Positions 1 to 13,630 are shown, counted from the stretch's first letter. The stretch is 64,000 nt of DNA from Diprion similis (GCF_021155765.1 NC_060113.1:3258501-3322500); one strand, 5' to 3'. Numbers and translations are program-made. The notes: a model not told the origin generated them from the sequence alone.

Positions 1-3000
1 TTAATTCTAGCGATCCAGCAAAGTTTTCCGACACAATCAACAAAATTGTGGATCTTGCTTTAGAATTACAAGATGATACAGCCTTGGCACAAGTTATATC
101 AACTTTTAACCAGCTTAAAGAGAGAGAAATGTTGAGCGAGGACAGAGTAAGAATAATCAATTCTAGCTTGGCGAAGATTTTAACTCAATATCCAAAAAAT
201 TTAGAGGAATATTCTGCTCTGTTAGAAGATACTCTTGCAAAGGTGTGCAAAGATCTGAATGTAACTAATAGGCAAGAATATTACAGAAAATATTTGAAAA
301 TTCTATATAATATTGGAAAACTAGATGCTTTACTTACAGAAGCTGCTAGGATGCACGAAGAGTTCTCCGATGACACATATCCGTTGGGTAGGTTGACGGG
401 GAACTGTCCGTATTGACAAACTTTGTTGACAACTTTTCGCATCTTGTAATTATCATTACTCTCATCGCACTCTTTATTCTCAGAATGGATCTGTCGAGTG
501 TATTCCGAGAAAAGTATTTTAAATGGTTCATGCGATGGTATAGAAATAACACCATTCTATGAAACACTGCAAGCTCTGAACGTCGATTCGAGTGTGGCAG
601 CGATGGCTAAAGCAGTAAATTTGTACCAAAATGCTAATTTCATTGAGGCAAGGGACACTTTAAATCACGTCGTCTTTCTTAAACCAAACTGGTTGTACCC
701 ATGGGTGACCTCAGCAGAAGTTAATCTAAAACTCTATTGTTTTGAGGAAGCTGAAAGGGCAGCTGCCCGTGCCAACCGATTAATAAAACCTGACACTCCA
801 GGCAAGCTAGAGCTGAAGATACAGCTTATTATGTTCGAGGCAATAAGTCGAAATGCAAATTCAATAGACTCGAGGTTTTCTATGGAAATGCTTGAAGATG
901 TGAGTCTTAACGTAGTCGAATCTTGAAAATGTCTGGTTTACTGTATTCTGAAAATTAGGGATTAATTGAAAATTTGTGAATATCCTCTTACCAGAGAATC
1001 AGCAGAGATTCGTCTTCACACAAATTTAAATTAATATTGGCACGCGTACGTGTTCACGTTGAGGATCCAAAGGCAAATGAATTGTTGAAGGAACTTCAAA
1101 ATCACTCGGAAACAAAAGTTGAAGCTACCATCCTTAAAGCAATTGCTTTAAAAAACCAAAAAAAATTAGATGAAGCTGCAGACGTTATTGGCTCAGCTTT
1201 GGAGAACTCGGAAGCGTGGTTGGTGCTGGGAAAAATCCATTGGGAAATGGGTGACTACAATCACAGCCAAATGGCATTTTTGAAAGGCATCCATGCCGAT
1301 CCTTACAACTGGGAGTGCTTGGTTTATTTGGGTCACTACTATCAACAGTATGGCAAAGACTTGGAACGGTCCCAAAAATGTTATCAAAAAGCCTTGCAAA
1401 TCAATCCAGCCTCTGAAGAAGCAGGAATCGGTCTTAGTACAGCTTTCAGGCTCTTGAAAAACAGTGTATGTATATTCCTATGAACTACGCATCACCGAAG
1501 CGAGTTAGCAGGCAATTTTCTTCTGAAATCATGTCAGGCATTTAAATGTATATATAATCAGAAAATTTTTATATGTTCTACAGGAAGCAAACATGCAATT
1601 ACTGCAGCGTGTAACAATGTACGGAGGGGGTCCTAAGTGGGCTTGGCTTCAATTGGGTTTGCATTATTTAGACCAGGGAAAGCCTGAGCAGACAATAAAC
1701 TCATTGCGTAATGTTGTAAGAAGCAATCCAAATGACAAGTAAGTTAGAAACATTGTCATCATGGGTATGAGTATCTGGTTCATTTAATTTTTGTAGTCAT
1801 TGCTGGGAGATTTTGGCTGATGCGTACTTGGCGAGAGGGGCTCATACATCAGCACTAAAATCATACCACCGAGCCCTGGAACTGATTCCTGGATCTTTAT
1901 ATCCCATGATACAAATAGCTAACATTAAACTGGTAGTTATCACGAGTTACTTCTTCGAGCTGTATAATTTTTGACCCAGTTTCAACCAACAAACTCTTTT
2001 AGATGCTGAGCCAATTTATAGAGGCGAAAAATGATTTCGAGCAAGTCTTGCAGTCTGAACAGCGCTATATCCCAGCATTAAAGGGACTAGCAGAAACATT
2101 ACTTGGCTTGTCTAAAGAATATGCTTGTAAACAACTACTGGGTCGATCACGAGAAAATGCAGAACTAGCTGCTGACTACTTGACTACAACCATTACAGAA
2201 AATAGTGGGTTTTCTTGCATTTGGAAACTATTGGGTGATGCTTGTTATCAAATAGCAACTTTACCAAAGAAGTATTGCTTCATGAAAATTAGTGCAGGCT
2301 TAGTTAAATCTGAGAGCCAAGAAAAGCATGTAATGATTGAAAGAGCAGATATATTCTCATTGTCCATAAGGTAATAATCAATTTTCTAATTTTAATTAAA
2401 AAAGACTTGGAATTTCCATGGAATAAATAATCTGCACAATATAATCACTGCCTTTACCACTGTTTTCATAGCATCTATTTGACATATTTTTATGATACAG
2501 AGAGCTATTTGAAGTCTGAAACTATGAAAGGATTTTGCAATGATTAATAATATCATCTTGTGTCTAGGTCATACTGCCGTGCATTAAGTTTATCACCAGG
2601 TTCTGCATTACTTTGGCACGATCTGGCATCGTGTTACTTATCACAGTTGAAAATAAATTCAGCCTCCGATCGTCATGACGTGGCTAATAAAGCTGCAGCA
2701 GCTGCTAAGCAAGCTATAAAACTATCACCATCGTCGTGGATGCATTGGAATCTGTTGGGCGTGATCTGTATGACACCTGAAATTAAGAATTACGCCCTTT
2801 CACAGCATTGTTACGTAATGGCGATCGACATGGAATCGCAAAATGCTGTAGCTTGGAGCAACTTAGGAACTCTATACCTACATTTGGGTATATATTTTCT
2901 TGTGCTTAACATTGGTTAACCAACAACTATTTCAATTTTAAAAACTCACTATTTCTATTCCCCCATCTCCAAGGCGATCCTTACAGGGCAAACGAGGCAT

Positions 3001-5237
3001 TTTCACGAGCTCAACGAGCCGATCCTGGATATAACAATAGTTGGATAGGTCAGGCTCTAATTGCTGAGAAAATGAATAGGAAAGAAGCTATGGATCTGTT
3101 CAGACACACTACCCAGTTGGGGTATCACCATCAGGCTGCATTGGGTTACACTCATTGGGTTTTATCAACTCTTTTAAACTCCGAAGCTAAAAAAGATCCT
3201 TTGTACACATACACAATTGAAAATATGCATGCGATATCAGTGGCAATGGACGGGATAAATTGGTACCTTGGTAAGTCAATTACTATCATTGACTCGCTAT
3301 TCTGAGGAATTTATTTTCTTGATATATTTATTTCATATAGTTTATATAAGTATGGAATACCATTATAAACTACATTTTTTGCAGAACATGTTCCTGATGA
3401 TCCCTGTGCCTTGAATGCCTATGGTTTATTACTAGAGCGCCAAAAATTGTATAACCCTGCAGTCAAAGCATTCACCTTGGCTTTAAAATTAGCCACCAAA
3501 GACAATGAGAAAGACTCCTTGCGGGTTAACTTATCACGCAGTTTAGTGCAGCTCAATAAATTTGATGAAGCTGTCCAACTTTGTCAGAGTGTCAAAAATG
3601 CTGATTTCAATTCCCACTGTCAACTTGCTCTTTCGCTATTCAGAGGTATGCAACATTCAATACATACAATTACAGAAAAAGTTTAGACGTTTTTTCTGCC
3701 GTCTTTTCAAGTCTCCAATCTGCCATTCCAAGTCTGAAATTGAAGCAGGAAATCTCATGACATGTGACCATTACTATTGAAATGTTTTCAATTTTTTTTT
3801 GTAACTTACTAGAAATGAAAAACTGTAGTATTGTTTGCTGCTGTTAAAATAGTTCATCGTTATAAAAAAAATTGTCCCAATCACACCTCCTCCTAAGTGC
3901 TGTTGAAACAATTTTCTTGTTGCAAGTAGCCGAGAGATACGAAGAATCTTATGGCGCTTACGAAGCAGCCTTGCATTGGCTAGCAGGTGATGGCTCAGAT
4001 AAAGCGCATGTACTTTGTGCGATGGCAGCTATGGCCTACATGTTTCAAGGTGTTGATGATGCGAAGACTCTACTCTTCCAATGCATTCGAATTCAACCGC
4101 CAACCGTTTCCGGACTTCTTGCCGCAGCTGCACTTGGATTACTTCATCAAGACATTAACTTGGTTGCCTTGGTTCTGAAAGAGTTGAAACCATATCAAGA
4201 TCATCCAGAACACAGAAATCATATTACTTTGCTCTCTGCTTACTCGCATGTTGTTCAAGATGATAGTAAAACTGCTATTAGAGTATTGAGTAAAGCTGCA
4301 CATAGACATCCTGGTAAGTAAATGCTTGGTGTACGAATTTCCAGAACTTTTGGACGATTGTTGGATGTTTGTTTCAATGTTAGGTGACGTCGAATCATGG
4401 GTTTCATTAGTGCGCTTATTGCCTGAGTCAGAGCCAAAAATCATTGGTAACAGTGCAGAGAAGGCTTTGTTTTTGGGCCTGAGAAATTGTACAGATGTCG
4501 TGGCAAAAGTGAGCTGTACTTCATCGATTAGTCATCTCATTTTGGGTCTGGGTGATAAAGGACTAAAATCTAGTGAAAAGGCAATACACTCATTTCCCTA
4601 TATGGCGGAAAGTTGGGCTACATTGGTTGCAGCACTTCTTCCACGGTAATATATTTTTCTTCTTTAAAAGTGAACAGATGTCGTATCACATAGTGAAAAA
4701 TCGAGTTTCAATGTTCATAATTCAACGGACTGTTGGTGCGGAGGGCTACCAGCATTGATGACAGCATGTGAAATAAATCAAAAGCTGGCTTATTTCACTA
4801 ATGCTATGGAATAAATTAATTGGCCAATCAATTATTGTTCAAACCAATATTTTAGAAGTTACACGAAATTGTAAAGTCAATCCACCCGAAATTTTAATTC
4901 TTAGCCTCCTTTTGTTACTTGTGTAATATTCAAAATATTGACTTGGAAGTCACTATTTATGCAAATATTGTTCGTAATCGTTGATAATATTGGCATTATT
5001 TGCTCTATTACAGGCTTTGGAAGCCTGGTATACCTTATATTTGATACATATGACAAACCTTGTAAGCGGAAATTTTCCCTCAATTTCAGATCCAAGTGTA
5101 GAGATTCTAGTCCAAGCGCTCATTGGCTGACAATGTTAATTTCCACCATACGACGGCGTTTTGCAATTACAAGACCCATGACTCAATGGCTATCGAACAA
5201 CGAAAGAAAGGCTAGTTTATGGCTGACCAAATCGTGA
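1..5237 (+). CDS. SKIC3: Superkiller complex protein 3 (SKI3/TTC37), 3' part, 5'-truncated by window
   Basis: Large TPR scaffold of the cytosolic Ski complex, which feeds mRNA to the exosome for 3'-5' decay. Twelve exons can be joined in phase: <1-387, 484-899, 995-1465, 1584-1738, 1797-1932, 2003-2370, 2568-2887, 2974-3270, 3385-3645, 3930-4313, 4384-4645, 5090-5237 (stop TGA). They give about 1,200 residues, so roughly the first quarter of a ~1,500-residue family member lies upstream. The translation is a run of tetratricopeptide repeats (for example LGKIHWEMGDYNHSQMAFLK at 1226-1285, and AWSNLGTLYLHL), with the C-terminal HPGDVESW block expected of TTC37. An AATAAA lies at 5301-5306, 64 nt after the stop. 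The acceptor at 995 and the last intron (4646-5089) are the least certain joins. Family assignment rests on overall TPR order and the C-terminal match. Confidence 0.85.
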
Positions 5238-5523
5238 TATCAGGACAGGTTGTATATTGGTAAAACTGTTCAAGGCATTAAATTTTTTTGTATGCAATCA
5301 AATAAAGAAATATCCTGAAATAAAGGAAGTATTCACTAATTGTGGTACATTGGATATCCTATAAATATGTATTAACAGGCTATACAAAGAAACTATCAGT
5401 TACTAACGACTTGTATTTCATAAGTTTTACATTCAATTGTGATTTTTATATGATATCGTCACTAATGACACGAATTGTAATGTTATACGCTGCAAGTTCT
5501 GTTCCACCTCTAAACTAGGTCTT
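5238..5523. other. Convergent intergenic spacer SKIC3/PTCD2
   Basis: Short AT-rich spacer holding both 3'UTRs. The SKIC3 AATAAA is at 5301. No clear AATAAA is seen on the minus strand before 5237, so the PTCD2 3'UTR may use a variant hexamer or overlap the SKIC3 3' end. Confidence 0.6.
5301..5306 (+). terminator. Poly(A) signal AATAAA for SKIC3
   Basis: Canonical hexamer 64 nt past the SKIC3 stop codon, in the 286-bp gap between two convergent genes. It is the only good hexamer on this strand in the gap. Confidence 0.5.
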
Positions 5524-7376
5524 TCAATACAACTCTTGAGAGTCAGCTGTGTACGCTCTACGTATCCTTTGATTTCGGTTATATCCTTTAAATTTCGATG
5601 GTGCCTCTCCAGAGGTCGTGTTATTCCGCACGAACCCTTGTATCGGTAGGCATAGAATATCATCCAAGGTCTGCAATTAAATGCGGTAAGTATCTGATGA
5701 TTCGAATAGCAAGATTCACATACAACATATCATGAAATAAAATTTTTCGTACAATTTCTAAATTTTTTAAGGAACACAATGAATATTAGTCAGATATTTT
5801 TGATCTAGAGTTAAAGCCTACTTACCGAGTTTTCGATCTGCTCGTTGAGCTTCAATTGCTTGACTATAGTCACAATGGGCTCATTCTCACATAGCTGTGC
5901 TCTCTCTATGGCTTTCTCAACTCTCTCAATCTAAACAAGTAAATACAACGACGAATCAAACATCTAATAAACTAAAAATATAATAATCACGTACCACTTC
6001 TGCTGGATAAACATGCTTGCGCAGATTTGGTCTGTCAAATGTCAAGGAATTTCTCAGTATTGACAATACATCATGGAGCCTGTCAAGTTCCGCCAGAGCT
6101 GCAACCTTGAGGAGCCTGACCGACACATAATTGCTTTGATGTTCACTGAACGTAATCTCAACGGCAATATCTGGTCTACCTTGATGCAAGGCAAGTCCTG
6201 CGAAGAACGTCGAGGCTCTGCGGACTAAGTATCCACCTTTGTTTTTCAATGTTCGGTGAACGTTAATAGCATACTCAAAACTCTCGGGAGAATTCTGAAA
6301 TGAAATTCAAGTACACCTGTTAATGATACACGCGGAAAACCGATGACTCTAGGATTGTGAAACTGGTAAAGGATGAATTTTCTTAAAAGAAAACGTTCTT
6401 CTACGAGTAAAACATGGTACCAAATAAAACGAATAATTGACCATTCGTTAAAGTTGCATACCTCTTTGTAACACGCTGCAAAAAGTAAGATCAGAAGACT
6501 CTGTGGGGTACCGGTACTCAGCAATTCGGTCTGAACAGTATCCCAAACTTGTCTAACGTCGGCATATCTTGCTTGTTCGAATAACAAATCCATTAAGATT
6601 TGGCAGCTGGATACTTGAAAGAAAACTCCTTTCAAGTCAGGATTATTGAATGCAGAGAAAGCTTCGTCGGCTTTGTTGAAATGATGATAGGTACGCATGG
6701 CGACGGGCCCAAATACGAATGAGCCAAATCTCAATTCCTTATTTTGACTGTTGAATTTTACCAACATCTTGGAAAGCAGTTCAAAGTCACTTGGATTATC
6801 GTTCGCTAAATGGAACATATTCTTCAGATCTTCTGTGAATATCATGGTCGATTCCCCCTTTACAGCGGCTAGCATTCTTTCACGGAAATTATCGCTTACG
6901 TTATGAAATTGATTGTTAATATTCTCGCGTTGCCTTCGATAACTTTCCAACCCCAGTGCGGAGGCTGTGTACAATGATCTGATACCTTAAATCCAAATTC
7001 ATAAAATTATCAATGCGTTCTTTAATTTTAATGTAAATAAACAGAAACTAATACAATCAGGAAAAATGTCCGCACGAAAATCCGGCATTCGACCGGTGGA
7101 AGTGAGGTCTGGATTGTTAAATAGATACCAACAAAATGTAAACTTGATGGCATGGTTTAAGTGCGTAAATGAAACGTGTGATGTTCCTCTAGGAGTATAA
7201 AACTTATTGTTGAGCCTTTTTTCAAGCTTCGGTTTTTATCGGGAAATTAACAGCGTTGTTTTAGGCTTGGGTAGTTAGTGAAAGTAGTTCTTACCGCTGA
7301 CACAAATATTTTGTGTAATACTCCAGTTGAATACATTTGAGGTAATTCTCCATAAACTTTGAATATTACGAGCCAT
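5524..7376 (-). CDS. PTCD2: Pentatricopeptide repeat-containing protein 2, mitochondrial
   Basis: Mitochondrial RNA-processing factor of the PPR family; the vertebrate protein is linked to cytochrome b transcript processing. Five exons on the minus strand join with perfect phase: 7295-7376 (ATG at 7376), 6462-6985, 5995-6294, 5826-5930, 5524-5670 (stop TGA), giving 385 residues, close to the family's usual ~390. The N-terminus (MARNIQSLWRITSNVF) is basic and hydrophobic, as expected of a mitochondrial presequence. The family blocks LYTASALGLE (start of exon 2), FGPVAMRTYHHF, ILMDLLFEQARYADV, YLVRRASTFFAGLAL and RKHVYPAEVIERVEKA follow the vertebrate PTCD2 order. It is convergent with SKIC3; the two stop codons are 286 bp apart. 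No sign of decay. Confidence 0.9.
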
Positions 7377-8260
7377 CGTCAACTAATAGATATTATCAAT
7401 TTGACCAACAGTTCTCAAATAAATTCGTTAGCTGCTCACACGACGTTCGGCAGCTTCCCAGGGTCACAATCAGTATCAGAACATGGACGACGGAAATACT
7501 GCTGCTAATGCTGCAATCTAGACAACGTGTGTGTCGACAACGACCAACGACATTCGATACACAGCCTTCGATTGTACGCTCGCTTTTCCGGTCTTCCAAA
7601 TCATGTGCATGTAAAATATTGGTTTATTCTTCTTGTTCTCTCAATTTGCAGGCCCCTGGATTCCCCCATTGAACCACTATTTATAATAGACCCGTTCCGT
7701 TATGTAATGATTCTCTTCATGCACCGATGACCTTTACAATTAACTGTTGAACATTGTTGAAGTATTGTTTTTTGCGATGTGAATTTAGCACCAAGGCGGC
7801 CTAACTATAATCATTTACTATTTTATTATTTTCACTATTTTTCAGGCACACAATCGCGCAGAGCAAATATTTCAATTATAATACTTCAGTCTCTTCGAAC
7901 GTCATAATTAATTAAGTTGAATTCGACCTACGCTTGACCTCATTTGTTCAGATTTAGTTCTAAACTTTTTTCGGAATTCTATTATAGCCCGAAAGAAAAC
8001 TTTCAATTTTGTCAGTGTTTTGAATCGAAGGGTTTAGAGTTACGAATTTTTTTTAAACGACCTTTGCTAAAAAAAAAATAACAAACAGTGAAAAAACGGG
8101 AGGTCAGATAATAAAATTTCGTTAAAATTAAATACTCAGTTCCGTTCGAAGTTTGACAAAAAAAAAATGCTATAAAAAATCTGCAACTTCTCCAGGGGTG
8201 ATTTTTTCCCCCTAAAGTAAAATCAATCTCAAACGCCTAGAGGGTTTATGAATTTATTTT
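7377..8260. other. PTCD2 upstream region, no gene seen
   Basis: Contains the presumed PTCD2 promoter. The short ORFs at 7396-7599 and 7527-7730 overlap each other on opposite strands and match nothing I recognise. AT-rich with many A/T runs; nothing else found. Confidence 0.5.
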
Positions 8261-10133
8261 CAAATTGCGTGTGCCATTGGAACTGCCCTGATCACTTTTG
8301 GATACGTATATGGCGTTATTTTTACATCATTAAATTGTAAATATTTCATGTGTTAAATGGTATATTAAATAAGGTATATTGAATACAATACAACATAAGT
8401 AATCTGAGGGTCGTAAACAATGGTTCAAAGAAATTAGGAACTTTATTTTTCACATCTTACACATCGTAATATGGATGATATACATGAAGTGTAAATTCTC
8501 AACTAATATTAGGCTCCATATTCATCGTAGTATTAATTATTAGCATAAGTTTCAATAATATTATAAATGGGTAACTCACACCATGATCTGGATTGTTTAA
8601 AATTTCCATCAATATATATTGTTATTGTTAAAAACCAAATTTTAAACTTGACACGAATAGCATCAAAATATTCATTATTTATTTTCTGCGCAAGTAATTA
8701 TTGCTTGGAGATATATATCATTTATTACAATAATTACAACTTTCACTTGATTTAAAATCATGTCTTTTTCCTTGCACTAAAATAAAACAGAATCATCATT
8801 ACACACAAAAACGCACACTTTTATAAGACTTGCTTCATCAACAATAATTATATAGCTTGCACTTGACAAATAAATTTACTTGCATTGTTTCATTTTATAC
8901 TTTTTTTTCTGACTGTATTGGCTTCATTTTAATGGAGCGAAAAATTGACAAAAATTTATATCGATTATAATACAAATGCGGGATATATTATGGCGTTATG
9001 TACCGTTTTATCGTATCTAAATTTCCAATCACAACTTAATTTTCTACGCGGCATTTAAATCACTCTCGTACAATGTTTCCACCTATTCCCGTAATTTTAG
9101 ACTTGTGTTCAATGGGTACATTATTGTACATCGATTTAATACTGTATGAATATTTTCATATACAGCATTTGGGAATCATTGTATGCTAATCAAGCGGCGA
9201 GTGTGAAACCTTTCAGAATCTCCGTTAATGTCCATTAATAAAAATTATATTCCTTCATCCATTCAAAATATTAAATTGAAACTTCGAAAAGGAAAAGAGT
9301 CATGCAAAAATTCCAATTATTATACAAATGCAAATGAGTAACAGGGGAACTTTTCAAGAAATTACTGAATTTCATAACGTAAGCCTAGTCATATAGTGCG
9401 ATACACCTGGTCTTATATTCCATTTTTCATTAATTCCCAATAAGCATTACTTCAGTTTTAATGGTATGGCAAATATGTATAGTTTAAACAATGTCTATTG
9501 CACATGTTACTTTTCCAGGTTCTCAAGTAAATGTAATTGAGTAAAAAATAAAATTTGCAAAAACACATCATACCATTTGCAATTGTGTAAATTATAATTG
9601 TTGATAAAATTTTATACACCACAGCGTTGAAAGGTCGGCCCCAAAAAATGGAAAACTAACGTTTGCCATACTGCAGCAATGTTTGACTCGAGTATGAATT
9701 TAGTTACAATAACTGTATAAAATTGTTGGAAATAATGGAACAGAAATTAATAGTTTCAATTTTTAGTTTTTGTCCCAGTAAATGAGCAGTAAAACGTTCG
9801 GAATTGTCAGTGGAATTTCACAGTTATGAATATTCAGATCACTCAATAAATACATTCTTATGTCACGTTATGACATTTTTTTACTCTGTAACAGAGGTAA
9901 ATAAAAATATTGTAAGCATTACTTACACGTACACACGTACTTCACTTTCTATTTGATTGCGCGTGTAAATAATTGAAACATGCATATGGTAACATTATTC
10001 GTATTTTACGGTAAAAATTCAAACAAAATATTATACTTTTAGCATAGACCAACACAGATTGATAAACGTTAAGCACTACATCATTTACACTCGTTAAGAG
10101 AATGAAATTTTAGTATTTTGAAAATAGTCGGTC

Positions 10134-10140
10134 TGAGGTA
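10134..10140 (-). promoter_or_regulatory. Possible let-7 7mer-A1 site (TACCTCA on minus strand)
   Basis: Seed match to let-7 about 3.5 kb past the wech stop. It is functional only if the 3'UTR extends this far. A single 7-mer in about 5 kb is not unlikely by chance. Confidence 0.2.
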
Positions 10141-10280
10141 TTGCTTTTTTGTACTAAATTCTGGGTACTTACAAGCGAATTTGGTTATTAAATGTTACAA
10201 ATACATAATCACGAATCCATGTTATTCTATGCGCTTAAAGATATTTTAATAGAATCACCACTATTCCATGAGCAAATAAA

Positions 10281-10287
10281 CCCTGAG
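10281..10287 (-). promoter_or_regulatory. Possible miR-125/lin-4 7mer-m8 site (CTCAGGG on minus strand)
   Basis: The plus strand reads CCCTGAG, the miR-125 seed (positions 2-8), 140 bp from a let-7-type 7-mer at 10134. It is functional only if transcribed as wech 3'UTR. Confidence 0.2.
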
Positions 10288-11315
10288 ATCAAGTTTGATT
10301 TTAACAAAAGGTTTGCGTATGATTAAATTTCTTAGCACTGTGTAGAATATCTAAGTTTCTCACTCGGTCATTTTTTCATCCAGTCTCTCTACGGAGAGTT
10401 AGCAATTACCAAACTTATTACGATTAAATTTCATTATCTGGGCAAAAAGTCTAGCATTAGAGTAATTCAGTATCAAATAATCAGTAAGACCTGAATTTAA
10501 ATTAAAATTACCCTTTACGATAAACACTTAATTTCGTACAAATGTAAGTTGCAACTTTCGGGTATTTTATCCATAATTTATCAGGAAAATCGGCCAATAC
10601 CGCGAAGTTGAACTAATTCTGCATATAAAGAGCAGATATGGTACAGTAAGAAAACAAATACACTGGAAGCGTTACACAGTTACTCCTGATTTTAAGTATG
10701 ATTTATGCCGAATGATTCCGTTTTTACACCAAAATCGTAAATGCTTGTTGAATCCAAAATAGAATTCCGATCATAGGGATACCGAGTTCTATGGTTCCCG
10801 TTAGTATTTTTTACTTTCTTTTCATGCATTTCGGAAGCAACGGTTGTTTCCTTAAATTTATAGGAAACATAATTAAATCAACAATTTTTCGTCTTAACTA
10901 CGTTCTGGGACTACGAAATTCCGAAAGAAAAATTATAGCCACGTTATACAGCACACCCTGCATTATATGTTACCAAACTTTCATCTAAAAGTTTAACATA
11001 TTTAAATATCTTATAGCTGGCTTAGATTACGTGCAATTGTTTAAATAATTGAAAATACTATTCTCTACCACCTGAGACCACTCTAAATTCTCTAAATTTT
11101 TTTCCCACAATTTGAAATATTGTCTACATTTCAAAATTTCAATATTTTGAGTAATAGTTTATAACTGTAAAATAATTAAGCAATAGGTGATATTGTTAAT
11201 ATTCAATGTTTGAAAAAAGGATAGCACAGACTTATTTCAAAATTTGCTTCTAACATCTATTCTTACTTCTCACTTTTCACTCTAATAGCGACACTTTGGC
11301 TGTACACATAATTAC

Positions 11316-11348
11316 GTGTGTATGTGTGTGTGTGTGTGTGTGTGTGTT
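11316..11348. repeat. (TG)n microsatellite
   Basis: Interrupted TG dinucleotide run in the non-coding stretch downstream of wech. Confidence 0.9.
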
Positions 11349-12612
11349 ATAATATATACACAGACGTAGTTTTTGGAGTAAAACTAGATTAATTACATTC
11401 ACCCAAATGAAATTACCCCTAAAGAAGATCAAAAAGACATGGAAATTCTCTAGGACAGTAGACTATCAATATCGTTATATATTTTCGATTCTCTTTTTGG
11501 ACAACATACAACATAATTCTTTGCATCAGTCTTCAATCAGTCTTACTGGTGTGTGCAATCAATATTTATTACAACTTAGTTCACTCTTTTTAAATACCTA
11601 AACTACAAAACGACCAATTGCTGATAGAATTCGTTATTTCCATACAAGCCATTACTTTCTATTACACGAATACTAATAATAAACCTTGCCCTGTATGCAT
11701 AAAAATAAACAGTTTATCTAACAAAAAGCAAATTATTAAAATTTGTGAAGTTCATATGCGATTAATTCTTACGTATACGTATATAGTGGCACCATATTTG
11801 AAGAGGGAAATAAAAAAACCCGTCATTAAACAAATTAAAAATCAACCCATTTAGTCACACAAAATGTATTCTATGTAAATATTTTTACCCTCATTTCTTT
11901 TCTCTTTCCCTTTTTCTACAACCCAAGGTAATGGGGAAAAAAGGATAAATAAGCTGTTGTCCGGGACTATTTTTAAGCTAAGTAATGCTGTTTATACTCA
12001 ATATTATATAAAATGAAATTTGTTTTAAGATTAGCAGGTACGTTTGGAATTAGTGTTAAAGTAATATGAGAGTTTATAGTATTAGTTAAATAAATAAGGG
12101 CTGCTTCAATCGACATTTGGTTCAAATTTAATTACACCATCACCTTCCCCTCTTTTCATTCATAAGGCCTCTCTGGACGATGCATTCATTCTTGCCATTA
12201 ACGGATTAAAAAGAATAGAGAATTGTGCAAAGTATAGTATCAATCACATACCAAAAACAATATCCTTAATTTCTTTCTACTGTAATTATAGCCTAGCGCA
12301 TACAGGGACTTGAGTGTCAGTCGGTTCTATTTTGATTAAAAAAAAAATATCCCTTTCACTTTTTTTGTAGTTTCTTTTCAAATTTAAACATAATCACATT
12401 CATTAATTGTACACTTTTTTTCACTTTTAAGCATTTCGCTAACTTTGGATAGATTATTTGATTTTAGTTCTGCAATCCTGACACATAACACGCTAATGTT
12501 AAAAGTTATTTTCAGTTTTGCTGTCATGATATTAGCACACTCATGATTTTAAGTCAATCTTTTGTCATCCAACTGACTGTAACTTGGTTAAATTCTAAGA
12601 TATCAATTACCG

Positions 12613-12662
12613 TTGTCATTATTATTGTTATTATTATCGTTATTATTATTAATATTATTATA
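12613..12662. repeat. (ATT)n trinucleotide repeat, imperfect
   Basis: About 16 imperfect ATT/GTT units in the non-coding stretch downstream of wech. Confidence 0.8.
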
Positions 12663-12823
12663 AAGTATCTTACCAGTCCTATATTTTTGGAAAATAAGAC
12701 ATTATGCATCATCATAAAGTCTTGTCAAACAGTGATAAAAATTTCTGGGAATTGTTATCAGACATATATACGAAACTTGGAAAATCATCGACTGTGTGAA
12801 TTATATGGTACTTTTGTTTGTAG

Positions 12824-12831
12824 TGAGGTAG
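12824..12831 (-). promoter_or_regulatory. let-7 8-mer seed match (CTACCTCA) downstream of wech
   Basis: The minus strand carries CTACCTCA, the full 8-mer target of let-7, 800 nt after the wech stop codon. lin-41/TRIM71 is the textbook let-7 target in nematodes and vertebrates. Seen directly: the 8-mer and its position. Inferred: that it lies in the mature 3'UTR. Confidence 0.5.
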
Positions 12832-13630
12832 ACGCGGTCTAATTTCTATTTGACTTCGTTCTTAGTTGTTTTGTCAGGTTAAATTTATAAGGAATACACA
12901 GTAACAATAAAGCCTATCATAATATTTAAAAATCTTTGTGCGACGTTTCATCAATACTGCCTTTGATCAGTATATCATTTAAAATTATATTATAACAAGT
13001 TGTAATTGCATTACACGTTTCTTAAGATTTGTAAAAAAAAACCTTGCATAAGTCCGCAATGTCTCGAGCAATCATCGACAATCATCCATCAGATTTGTTA
13101 TCTGAATACTATATTTACTCAATTAATATATTCTTTCAATACTATTTGCAAATAAAATACTTCAATTGTGCTGCAATATACCTTGTTAAACTTGGGTTTA
13201 CGGTTCAAGAATATAACGTAATCTTGTCTTCACTTTATATAGTTTAAGATAGACGTGAAATAATTTTAGAGCTGCCATTAATCTGCAGCTTTGTAATTGC
13301 AGCATGACGACTGTTGAAACGCTTGGAAATTTATTTTAGATTCGAGTTTATTTCCACCATCTGCCTGTTATAAAGCGCTATTCCATTTGCATAATAAGAT
13401 GATAGCAGAAATAACTTGAGGATGATTTTACCTTTAATTGCGTGTCATAGATATTGCAGAATCAGTTCTCAAACTTCACTCCCATACATGTATATATATG
13501 CCTAACGTCACTCGAAAAAAAGATCTCGTAAATACACACTATGTACTCCTTGCTAAACACGTATAAAGCGATTGACCTTGATTTCTGAGTTATGTAGTTT
13601 TGTAACGGTGTTGGATTTGCTTCTTAAAAT

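Larger units (their letters stand above)
8261..13630. other. AT-rich non-coding stretch, probable long wech 3'UTR plus intergenic DNA
   Basis: No coding sequence is seen over 5.4 kb; the few ORFs are under 100 codons and low-complexity. It lies directly downstream of wech (minus strand), and lin-41-type genes often have multi-kilobase 3'UTRs, so part of it is probably transcribed. AATAAA hexamers on the minus strand occur near 13330 and 13346 (tttatt on the plus strand), which would give a short UTR. A let-7 seed match lies further downstream at 12824-12831. The true 3' end cannot be read from sequence. Confidence 0.45.

Noticed and set aside
4314-4344. A 31-nt GT...AG intron in SKIC3
   Set aside because: A downstream acceptor (TAG at 4381-4383) gives a 70-nt intron of normal size and restores the family-typical HPGDVESW reading, so the ultra-short intron is unnecessary.
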